Shown here piece after piece: positions 57,474 through 64,000 of a stretch of DNA of 64,000 nt. Source of the stretch: Labrys sp. KNU-23 (lineage in GTDB: Bacteria; Pseudomonadota; Alphaproteobacteria; Rhizobiales; Labraceae). How positions within the stretch are numbered: position 1 is the first letter of the stretch; every line of letters starts with the position of its first letter. The position numbers and the translations under genes are program-made. The DNA is taken from assembly GCF_008330945.1 (NCBI RefSeq), contig NZ_CP043489.1, positions 2,243,501-2,307,500 of the forward strand. Reading direction: 5' to 3'. The notes under the pieces were generated by a model that saw nothing but the letters and a program-made list of their open reading frames with translations, was not told the DNA's origin and ran no database searches.

Positions 57474-58694
57474 TCAGGATGGGGTTGGGTCGCCGCCACC
57501 CCAATGCTCGCCTCGCCGACGCAGCAACCGCCGGCCTTCCCACAGTCCGAGCGCTAGCAAGACGATGCAGGCCATCCAGGCCACCGACAGCATGTTCGCC
57601 ATCGGCGCGAGGCCGGTCACAACCAAAAGCAGGATAGCACCGATCAGATGCGAACGGGGAATGTGGCCATAGACCACTCTTTTGTAGATCGCGCTGCCGA
57701 GCAGATAGATGACGGGTCCAGCGATCAGGGTGACCGCATGGGCCCAGGGCGGCGCTTCGCGGGGATGGGCAAGCACCAGATCGTTGCCAACCGCGCCGAC
57801 AATGATCCCCGCGATCAGGATGGCATGGACGTAGTGAAAATAGGCACCGATCCGGCCAGGATCGTCGGACCGCTCGATAGTGCGGGTGGCATCCTCGCTG
57901 GAGGTGCCGAAATAGAGCCACCACATCGCGACGGTGGTGAGAAAGGCGGCAAGCAGGGCCAGCGACAGGGTCCCATCCCAGTCCTGGGCATCGGACAGGG
58001 TGGCTCCGGTGGAGACCAGCGCCTCCCCGAGCGCCACGATGACGAAAGCCTGGCAACGCTCCGCCAGGTGGCCGCCTTCGATGGTCCAGTCGCGCGTGGA
58101 GGAACGCCCCAGGCCGGGCAGTGGGAAGCCGAACATCGGCGAAAGATATTCGCAGGCGATCGCGACCAGCCATAGCGTCATGCGCCATTGCGGAAAGACG
58201 AAGGCACCGGCCAGCCAGAAGACGGCCGCGATCCCCAGCCAGCCCAGCATGCGCCGGTAGTTGGGCGCCAGGGGGTGATTGGCCGGCAGCCGTGAGGCGA
58301 TGTAGGCGGTGCGACCGACCTGGATCGCCACATAGGCTGCGGCAAACAGGGACGCGCGTTCGCCGAAAGCGCCGGGAAGGGCGGCAGCCATGACCAGGCC
58401 GAGCAGGGTGACCGCGAAGACCAGCGACCGGATGGCCGGCGTCTCCGGGTCGAACCAGTTCGTCACCCAGCAGGTATATTGCCAACCGAGCCAGACGGCG
58501 AACCACAGGACGAGGGTTTCGGCGACGCCTTGCGCGTCCAGATGCCCCAGCAGCTTGTGGCTGAGCTGGGTCACCGCGAAGGCATAGACGAGGTCGAAGA
58601 ACAGTTCGACGGCCGTCACGCGCGCATGCTGGCCGTCACGCCGACGCAGCAGCGGATGCGTTTTTTCACCGGCTGGATGGCTCATATGCACCAT
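57474..58694 (-). CDS. low temperature requirement protein A (LtrA) family membrane protein
   Basis: 406-residue polytopic membrane protein of the LtrA family, about ten to twelve helices. The N-terminal signature RVTAVELFFDLVYAFAVTQLSHKLL and the central GGHLAERCQAFVIVALGEALV match the family. Its physiological role is unclear. The listed ATG overlaps the stop of the aldehyde dehydrogenase gene (TAATG), so translation is coupled; ATG 58685 is an alternative. It stands 88 nt before ccmC on the same strand. Confidence 0.88.
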   Translation of the reverse strand: MVHMSHPAGEKTHPLLRRRDGQHARVTAVELFFDLVYAFAVTQLSHKLLGHLDAQGVAETLVLWFAVWLGWQYTCWVTNWFDPETPAIRSLVFAVTLLGLVMAAALPGAFGERASLFAAAYVAIQVGRTAYIASRLPANHPLAPNYRRMLGWLGIAAVFWLAGAFVFPQWRMTLWLVAIACEYLSPMFGFPLPGLGRSSTRDWTIEGGHLAERCQAFVIVALGEALVSTGATLSDAQDWDGTLSLALLAAFLTTVAMWWLYFGTSSEDATRTIERSDDPGRIGAYFHYVHAILIAGIIVGAVGNDLVLAHPREAPPWAHAVTLIAGPVIYLLGSAIYKRVVYGHIPRSHLIGAILLLVVTGLAPMANMLSVAWMACIVLLALGLWEGRRLLRRRGEHWGGGDPTPS

Positions 58695-60070
58695 TACGAA
58701 AACACGCTCAGATTCTTCGCGATATCCTTGCCTGCATAGGGCGGGAAGACATCGAGAAGCGCATCGGGATTGCCGATCAGCATGGCCTTGATATTGCTCA
58801 AGGCGTCGAACCCGGCCTTGCCGTAATATTTGCCCATACCGCTGTTGCCGACGCCGCCGAACGGCAGGCTGTCGATCCAGCAATGGAGATTGGTCTGGTT
58901 GATGCACCCGCCCCCGAAGGACAAGGAGCCGAGGACATAGTCAATCGCCTGCTGATCCTTGCTGAACACATAGGCCGCCAGAGGCTTCGGCTTGCGCTTG
59001 ATGACATCAATGACCGCCTTGAGGTCCCGATAGGGCATGACGGGAAGCACCGGCCCGAAGATCTCCTGCTGCAGCGCCGGATCGTCCCAGGTGGATGGGT
59101 AGAGAATCGTCGGCTCGACATAGCGGGCCTCGATGTCGAAACGCCCGCCATGCACGACCTTGTCAGGAAGGATGTAGGAGGCCACGCGTTCGGCATCATG
59201 CGTACTGATCATCCTGGCGAAGTCCGGGCTCCTGCTCGGGTCTTCGCCATACATCCTGGTCACAGACGCCTTGAGCTTGGCGATGAAGGCCTCGGCGATG
59301 TTCTCATGCACGCAGACATAACCCGGCGCGATGCACCATTGACCGGAGATGGCATTGTGGCCCCAGGCGATCCTGTCGGCGGCGACATCGAGATTGGCGG
59401 TCTCGTCAACCAGGGTCGGGTTCTGTCCGCCCAGTTCCAGCACCACGGGTGTCAGATGCTCGGCCGCCGCCCGCATGACGACCTTGCCCACCGCGGAGGA
59501 GCCGGTGAAGAAGATGAAGTCGAAGGGAAGTTCGAGAAGCGCGCCGATCTCCTCACGTCCGCCAGTGACGACGGCGACGTTCTCGGGCTCGAAATAGCGC
59601 GGTACGAGCTGCTGGAAGAGTGCCGCCGTTGCTGGCGTCGTGTTTGCCGGCTTCAGGATCACCGGATTGCCGGCGGCGAGCGCTGCGATCGCCGGGTCGA
59701 GCAGCAACAGGATCGGCGCATTGAACGGACCGATCACCAGTGTGACGCCATAGGGCTCCTTGTGAATGACGCCTCTATTGCCGGTGTCCTCCAGTCCCTT
59801 TGGGATATCGACCGGCTGCGGCGCCATCAATTGGCGGAGATTCTCGCGATAATATTTGATCACCCCGCTCGGCACCGTGATCTCGAAGAGCTGCTCGAAG
59901 GGCGGCTTGCCGAAATCCTGATAGAGCGCCGCGCACAAAGCATCCTTGTTGTCGATCAGCAGGCGCTCCATGCGATCGAGCTGGTCGATCCGCCATTCAT
60001 AGCTCTTGGTGGCGTCGGAGAAGAAATGCTCCTTTTGCGCATCGAAAAGCGACTGGAAGCGATTGGTCAT
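58694..60070 (-). CDS. aldehyde dehydrogenase, ALDH3/coniferyl-aldehyde-like
   Basis: 458-residue aldehyde dehydrogenase of the short, class-3-like type. Glu212 lies in LELGGQNPTL and catalytic Cys246 in GQWCIAPGYV. PFGGVGNSGMGKYYGKAGFD near the C-terminus is typical of this group. The start at 60070 is preferred over 60115. It lies 66 nt after the SDR gene and is coupled to the LtrA gene. Together with the SDR it could oxidise an alcohol to an acid in two steps, under the divergent LysR regulator (inference). Confidence 0.92.
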   Translation of the reverse strand: MTNRFQSLFDAQKEHFFSDATKSYEWRIDQLDRMERLLIDNKDALCAALYQDFGKPPFEQLFEITVPSGVIKYYRENLRQLMAPQPVDIPKGLEDTGNRGVIHKEPYGVTLVIGPFNAPILLLLDPAIAALAAGNPVILKPANTTPATAALFQQLVPRYFEPENVAVVTGGREEIGALLELPFDFIFFTGSSAVGKVVMRAAAEHLTPVVLELGGQNPTLVDETANLDVAADRIAWGHNAISGQWCIAPGYVCVHENIAEAFIAKLKASVTRMYGEDPSRSPDFARMISTHDAERVASYILPDKVVHGGRFDIEARYVEPTILYPSTWDDPALQQEIFGPVLPVMPYRDLKAVIDVIKRKPKPLAAYVFSKDQQAIDYVLGSLSFGGGCINQTNLHCWIDSLPFGGVGNSGMGKYYGKAGFDALSNIKAMLIGNPDALLDVFPPYAGKDIAKNLSVFS

Positions 60071-60136
60071 GGCAGGCTCCACATCGGAGCGATGTATGAA
60101 AAAGCGGCGGGCCACAGGCCCGCCGCCGGATTCGCC

Positions 60137-60910
60137 TTACTTGGTGGTGTAGCCGCCATTGACCAGGATGGTCTGCCCGGTCATCCACCAGCCGTCGGAG
60201 ACGAGGAAGCGGATATAGGGCACGATGTCCTCGATGTCGGTGAGGCCGGTCTTGGAGAACTTCGACAGGGCACCGGCGCTCTTGTGATAGGCGACGGCAT
60301 CGGCGCCCTCGGCCGGATAGAAGAAGGACGTATCCATCGGGCCTGGACCGATGGCGGTCACCGAGATGCCGCGCTCGCCGAACTCCTTGGAAGCGGCCCT
60401 GGTGAAATGCTCCACCGGCGCCTTGGTGCCGGCATAGGCGGCATAGAACGGCGTGAAGGCGCCGAGCAGCGAGGTGACGAGCGTGCAGATCTTGCCATTG
60501 TCGTTGAGGTGCTTGCCGGCCTCCTTGAGGAAGAAGAAGGCCGTCTTCGAGTTGACCGCGGTCATCTCGTCATATTCGGCCTCCGAGATCTCGACGAAGG
60601 GCTTCTTGAGCACCTTGCCCACGGTGTTGACGGCGATGTCGGGACGGCCGACGGCCGCGATGGTGTCGGCAAACAGCTTCTCGACCGCGCCGGCCGAGGT
60701 GAGGTCGCCCTGGAAGGCGACGCCCTTGGCGCCGGCCGCATTGATGGCGGCGACGGTTTCATCGGCCGCCGCCTTGGTGGCGGCGCTGTTGTAGTGGATG
60801 GCGACCGCCTTGGCGCCCTGCGCCGCCAGATCGCGGGCGAGCAGCCCGCCCAGATTCTTGGCGCCCCCGGCAATCAGCGCGACTTTTCCCTTAATGCTGT
60901 GATCGGCCAT
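60137..60910 (-). CDS. short-chain dehydrogenase/reductase (SDR)
   Basis: 257-residue classical SDR. NAD(P)-binding motif ALIAGGAKNLGGLLA (the Gly pattern is GGxxxxGG). The usual NNAG is replaced by VNTVG at about 94-98, as in some SDRs. The catalytic set includes Ser147, Tyr159 and Lys163 (YAGTK), and the C-terminal GQTILVNGGY is conserved. It is divergent from a LysR gene with 123 nt between starts and lies upstream of an ALDH gene. Substrate unknown. Confidence 0.9.
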   Translation of the reverse strand: MADHSIKGKVALIAGGAKNLGGLLARDLAAQGAKAVAIHYNSAATKAAADETVAAINAAGAKGVAFQGDLTSAGAVEKLFADTIAAVGRPDIAVNTVGKVLKKPFVEISEAEYDEMTAVNSKTAFFFLKEAGKHLNDNGKICTLVTSLLGAFTPFYAAYAGTKAPVEHFTRAASKEFGERGISVTAIGPGPMDTSFFYPAEGADAVAYHKSAGALSKFSKTGLTDIEDIVPYIRFLVSDGWWMTGQTILVNGGYTTK

Positions 60911-60991
60911 GTCGGGCCTCCCTTTTCACGAGTGAGACGTTATCGGGGGCCAGCTTATCGTCTTGAATTCCGATATAAAGTTATCCATTCG

Positions 60992-61004
60992 AACATGACA
61001 TGTT
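60992..61004. promoter_or_regulatory. palindrome between SDR and LysR genes
   Basis: AACATG-A-CATGTT, a 13-nt perfect dyad in the divergent SDR/LysR region, 30 nt before the LysR start. A candidate regulator-binding site in an AT-rich stretch. Confidence 0.4.
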
Positions 61005-61033
61005 AGAATCCTTTACCAATCTGGTATTAGACC

Positions 61034-61939
61034 ATGGACCGCATCGACCTCTTCCGCATCTTCGTCCGTGTCGTCGACAGTTCGAGCTTCACGCGCGCCG
61101 CCAATACGCTGGGACTGCCGCGCCCGTCGGTCTCAGCCGCCATCAAGGATCTGGAAGCGCGCATGGGTGCGCGCCTGCTGCATCGGACCACCCGCAAGGT
61201 CGCCCCCACGCAGGATGGCCTCGCCCTCTATGAACGCTGCCTGCGCCTTCTCAGCGATTTCGAGGAGACCGAAAGCCTGTTCCGGCAGGCCGCCATTGGC
61301 CCGGCCGGGCGCCTGCGCGTCGACCTGCCCGGGCGTATCGGCCGGCTGATCGTCGCGCCGGCCCTGGCCGAATTTCTCGACCTCTATCCCGAGATCGACG
61401 TCGATCTCGGCGTGACCGACCGCACCGTCGACCTGGTCGAGGACAGCCTCGACTGCGTGTTGAGAGTCGGGCCCCTCAGTGATTCCGGACTGATTGCTCG
61501 TTTCATCGGCGAATTGCCCCTGCTCAACGTGGCGAGCCCCGCCTATCTCGAGCGCTACGGCGTACCCCATGGACCCGAGGACCTCGACGGACACCTGGCC
61601 GTCAACTACGCCTCCCCCAGCACGGGCCGGGTTGAGCCCTGGGAATGGGTCAGCCAGGGCGGGATCCAGACACGTTCGGTGCGCAGCCGTGTCGTCGTCA
61701 ACGGCGCAGAAGCCTATATCGCCTGCTGCCTGGCGGGTTTCGGCCTGATCCAGATCCCGGCCTATGACGTGAAGAGCCATATGGCGGCGGGTGAGCTTGT
61801 CGAGGTGATGCCCGACTACCGCGCCGCCTCCATGCCGATGACGCTGCTCTTTCCGCATCGCCGGCATTTCTCGCGTCGCGTGCAGCTGTTCGCGGACTGG
61901 CTTGAGGCCCTGCTCAGGCGCGAGGTGCTGATACGGTAG
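61034..61939 (+). CDS. LysR-family transcriptional regulator
   Basis: 301-residue LysR regulator opening MDRIDLFRIFVRVVDSSSFTRAANTLGLPRPSVSAAIKDLE, with HTH at about 1-60 and effector domain from 88 (GPAGRLRVDLPGRIGRLIVAPALAEFLDLYPEIDVDLGVTD). This subgroup usually controls a divergent oxidoreductase gene, here the SDR/ALDH/LtrA set. It converges on ccmB with 52 nt between, which contain a single arm of the family-3 repeat. Confidence 0.9.
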   Translation: MDRIDLFRIFVRVVDSSSFTRAANTLGLPRPSVSAAIKDLEARMGARLLHRTTRKVAPTQDGLALYERCLRLLSDFEETESLFRQAAIGPAGRLRVDLPGRIGRLIVAPALAEFLDLYPEIDVDLGVTDRTVDLVEDSLDCVLRVGPLSDSGLIARFIGELPLLNVASPAYLERYGVPHGPEDLDGHLAVNYASPSTGRVEPWEWVSQGGIQTRSVRSRVVVNGAEAYIACCLAGFGLIQIPAYDVKSHMAAGELVEVMPDYRAASMPMTLLFPHRRHFSRRVQLFADWLEALLRREVLIR

Positions 61940-61956
61940 CTTCGAACTGCCCATCC

Positions 61957-61980
61957 GTCATTGCGAGCGCAGCGAAGCAA
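61957..61980. repeat. single arm of family-3 repeat
   Basis: GTCATTGCGAGCGCAGCGAA... matches one arm of the inverted repeat at 52988-53068 with one or two substitutions. It sits at the edge of the gene block that separates ccmAB from ccmCDG. Confidence 0.65.
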
Positions 61981-61991
61981 AGAATTCAAGG

Positions 61992-62660
61992 CTATTCCAG
62001 CCCGAAGCGCAGGGCCCAGGCCGCCGCCACCGTGCCGAGCACGATGGAAAACAGCGTCATGGCGCAGAGCAGCAGGAAGGGCGGCAGGAAGGGCATCGGG
62101 CCGGTGATCGCCGCGGTGGCGGCGGCCACTCCGAAGATCAGCACCGGGATGGTGAGCGGCAGGATCAGGATGGAGATCAGCATGCCGCCGCGCCGGAGTG
62201 CCACGGTCAGCGCCGCGCCGATGGCACCGAGGAAGGTCAGGGCCGGCGTGCCTGCCAGCAGGGTCAGCGTCACGGCCGCAAGCCCCTTGCCGGGCAGGTT
62301 GACGAACAGGCCCAGCAGCGGCGTGGCGATGACCAGGGGCAGGCCGGTGGTCACCCAATGCGCCAGCGCCTTCACCGCCACCGCCAATTCCAGGGGCGAG
62401 CCGCCGAGGTGGATGAGGTCGAGCGAACCGTCGTCGAGATCGGCCTGGAACAGGCGATCGAGGCCGAGCAATGTCGCCAGCAGGGCGCCGAGCCAGAGGA
62501 TGGCCGGGCCGATACGCGTGAGCAGGTTGAGGTCGGGACCGACACCGAAGGGAATGACCGTCACCACCGCCAGGAAGAAGATGACGCCGACCGGCGCGCC
62601 GCCGCCGGCCCTGACAGCCAGCCGCAGCTCCCGCACGAACAGGGCAGCGAGCGCACTCAT
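61992..62660 (-). CDS. ccmB: heme exporter protein CcmB
   Basis: 222-residue six-helix membrane subunit of the CcmABC ABC-type complex that uses ATP to release holo-CcmE. Opening LAALFVRELRLAVRAGGGAPVGVIFFLAV and LFQADLDDGSLDLIHLGGSPLELAV are typical of the family. Start overlaps the ccmA stop by 4 nt. ccmC is not next; a LysR/SDR/ALDH/LtrA block intervenes. Confidence 0.95.
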   Translation of the reverse strand: MSALAALFVRELRLAVRAGGGAPVGVIFFLAVVTVIPFGVGPDLNLLTRIGPAILWLGALLATLLGLDRLFQADLDDGSLDLIHLGGSPLELAVAVKALAHWVTTGLPLVIATPLLGLFVNLPGKGLAAVTLTLLAGTPALTFLGAIGAALTVALRRGGMLISILILPLTIPVLIFGVAAATAAITGPMPFLPPFLLLCAMTLFSIVLGTVAAAWALRFGLE

Positions 62661-63277
62661 GCGGCCCCGATCGCGAGTGTCCGGCTCGGCGCAAGGCCGA
62701 GATCGCCATGGGTGGCGGCCAGAATCAGCCCACCGCCCTGGAGATGCTCGCCCATCACCTCGGCCAGACGGGCCTGGGTGGCACTATCGAGCGCCGATGT
62801 CGGCTCGTCCAGAAGCCAGACCGGCCGCCTGGACACCAGGAGCCGGCACAGGCCGAGCCGGCGCTTCTGGCCGGCCGACAGATAGGCCGCCGGCAGGTCG
62901 ATGAGATGCTCGATGGCGAAAAGATCGAGCGCATCCTCGATCGACCGATCGGCATCGCCGTAATAAGCGCGCCAGAAGCCCAGATTTTCGCGCACGCTGA
63001 GAGAGGGCTTCAGGGCATCGGCATGGCCGCAATAATGCATGTGCTCGGCAGGCGTCTTCTCGGCGTCACCGCCGTCCAGCCTTATCGACCCTTCCCGGCG
63101 CGGTACCAGGCCGGCAATCACCCGGAGCAGGCTGGATTTGCCGGCGCCGTTGCGGCCCGTCACCGCGACGAGGTCACCGGCACCGGCGGAAAAGCCGACA
63201 GCTTCGAACACGAGCCGCCCGCCCCGCTCGCAGGCGAGGTTCTCGATCGTCAGGCGCAGGGGCGGGGCATTGCTCAC
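62657..63277 (-). CDS. ccmA: cytochrome c biogenesis ATP-binding protein CcmA
   Basis: 206-residue ABC ATPase energising CcmBC. Walker A GRNGAGKSSLLR, signature LSAGQKRRLGLCRLL, Walker B VWLLDEPTSALD, and the switch His in LILAATHGDLG. Start 63277 overlaps the end of the upstream KpsF/KdsD-type gene by 4 nt, an unexpected partnership, and its end overlaps ccmB by 4 nt. Confidence 0.96.
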   Translation of the reverse strand: MSNAPPLRLTIENLACERGGRLVFEAVGFSAGAGDLVAVTGRNGAGKSSLLRVIAGLVPRREGSIRLDGGDAEKTPAEHMHYCGHADALKPSLSVRENLGFWRAYYGDADRSIEDALDLFAIEHLIDLPAAYLSAGQKRRLGLCRLLVSRRPVWLLDEPTSALDSATQARLAEVMGEHLQGGGLILAATHGDLGLAPSRTLAIGAA

Positions 63278-64000
63278 ACGACGCCGATGTTCAGGAGGTC
63301 GAGCATGTGGACGACACCCACGGGCCGTCCGCCTTCCACGGCGAACAGCACGGCTATGCGCCTCGTGTCCATCACCTCCATGGCTTCGCTGACCAGGGCA
63401 TCGGTGCGGATGACCTTGGGCGTACGCGTCATGATGTCGTCGACCCGCCGCGTCATCAGATCGTCACTCATATGGCGCCGGAGGTCGCCATCCGTAGCGA
63501 TGCCGACCAAGGCACCCGACGCACCGAGGACGCCGACGCTGCCGACTCCCTTCTTCGACATCACCAGGATGGCTTCCGACATCAGCGTGCCCTCGGCGAC
63601 CAGCGGCACCGCGTCGCCGGTCCGCATGACGTCGCGCACGAATTTGAGCGAAGCGCCAAGCTTGCCACCGGGATGGAAGACCCGGAAATCAGCGGCAGTG
63701 AAGCCGCGCGATTCCAGCATGGCCATGGCCAGGGCATCGCCGAGCGCCAGGATCATCAGCGAGGACGTCGTTGGCGCCTGGCCGTTCGGACAAGCCTCCT
63801 TGGCCTGGGGCAGGACCAGCGGCAGGTCCGCCGCCTTGGCCAGGGTGGAACTCGCCACCGAGGTCACCGCGATCAAGGGCACGTTGAAGCGGGTGGCGTA
63901 GTCGATGATGTCGCCGAGTTCGCGCGTTTCGCCCGACCAGGACAGGGCGATGACGACATCATCGGTCGTGATCATGCCGAGATCGCCATGGCTGGCCTCG
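63274..64000 (-). CDS. KpsF/GutQ-type arabinose-5-phosphate isomerase (partial, 5' end outside window)
   Basis: C-terminal 240 residues or so of a sugar isomerase that makes D-arabinose 5-phosphate for Kdo and LPS synthesis. The SIS domain part (ASHGDLGMITTDDVVIALSWSGET, with TRFNVPLIAVTS) is followed by two CBS domains (starting VRDVMRTGDAVPLV and VDDIMTRTPKV). The reading frame is open to the window edge, so the start lies beyond 64000. It overlaps ccmA by 4 nt, suggesting co-transcription of LPS-precursor and cytochrome c maturation genes. Confidence 0.92.
   Translation of the reverse strand, partial: EASHGDLGMITTDDVVIALSWSGETRELGDIIDYATRFNVPLIAVTSVASSTLAKAADLPLVLPQAKEACPNGQAPTTSSLMILALGDALAMAMLESRGFTAADFRVFHPGGKLGASLKFVRDVMRTGDAVPLVAEGTLMSEAILVMSKKGVGSVGVLGASGALVGIATDGDLRRHMSDDLMTRRVDDIMTRTPKVIRTDALVSEAMEVMDTRRIAVLFAVEGGRPVGVVHMLDLLNIGVV

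Noticed and set aside
58883..61006. 707-codon open frame on the + strand
   Set aside because: It runs antisense to intact ALDH and SDR genes and its translation has no family motifs. Long antisense frames are common in such GC-rich coding DNA.

Overview
The window is GC-rich chromosomal DNA from an alphaproteobacterium, most likely a member of the Hyphomicrobiales (Rhizobiales). The main support is an F1-only ATP synthase cluster (atpH-A-G-D-C, with no F0 genes nearby), a betI-betB-betA glycine-betaine operon, a ROSE-like thermometer before a small heat-shock gene, a DUF1272 protein, a small secreted GCG-type cysteine/tyrosine-rich protein, many LysR regulators and several families of intergenic palindromic repeats. 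I cannot name the genus. I see no prophage, insertion sequence, CRISPR array, rRNA or tRNA.

Layout. 0.1-2.8 kb: EF-hand protein, ECF sigma factor, a duplicated anti-sigma-like membrane gene with a poly-C tract, a periplasmic metal-sensor-like protein and a small secreted protein. 2.9-7.8 kb: orphan UreE with a very His-rich tail, DUF1272, Hsp20, a PepSY-like protein, ObgE and a Tim44-like protein. 7.9-11.9 kb: betaine synthesis from choline with its BetI operator. 12.5-18.0 kb: ATP synthase F1 genes, with an Ohr-type peroxidase gene lodged between atpG and atpD. 18.4-28.1 kb: rpmF, mtgA and a run of LysR regulators paired with divergent transporters or enzymes (DMT exporter, YeiH-like protein, GST).

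28.2-30.7 kb: an ABC-F ATPase followed by a fluoride riboswitch, a 40-residue membrane protein and CrcB. 30.7-36.8 kb: a divergently regulated sugar-catabolic operon (ROK repressor; Gfo/Idh oxidoreductase, TIM-barrel isomerase, alpha/beta hydrolase, Rpe-like epimerase, ROK kinase) with no transporter. 36.9-43.8 kb: the most unusual locus, a tight four-gene unit encoding a patatin lipase, a large soluble caspase-like protein, a ComEC-like metallo-beta-lactamase hydrolase and a membrane-anchored caspase-like protein. I do not recognise it as any named system; its composition suggests a proteolysis-triggered membrane-damage or stress/immunity pathway.

43.9-54.7 kb: mostly metabolic genes (two aldo-keto reductases, flavin monooxygenase, GFA, PhyH, GSCFA protein, S41 protease, truncated haemoglobin, DMT exporter, thioesterase). 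54.8-64.0 kb: cytochrome c maturation genes. ccmC-D-G run directly into two overlapping RppH-type Nudix genes, while ccmA-ccmB lie 4.6 kb away, linked to kdsD and separated by a LysR/SDR/ALDH/LtrA block. At least six copies of a ~100-125 bp structured repeat and several other palindromes lie between genes across the window.
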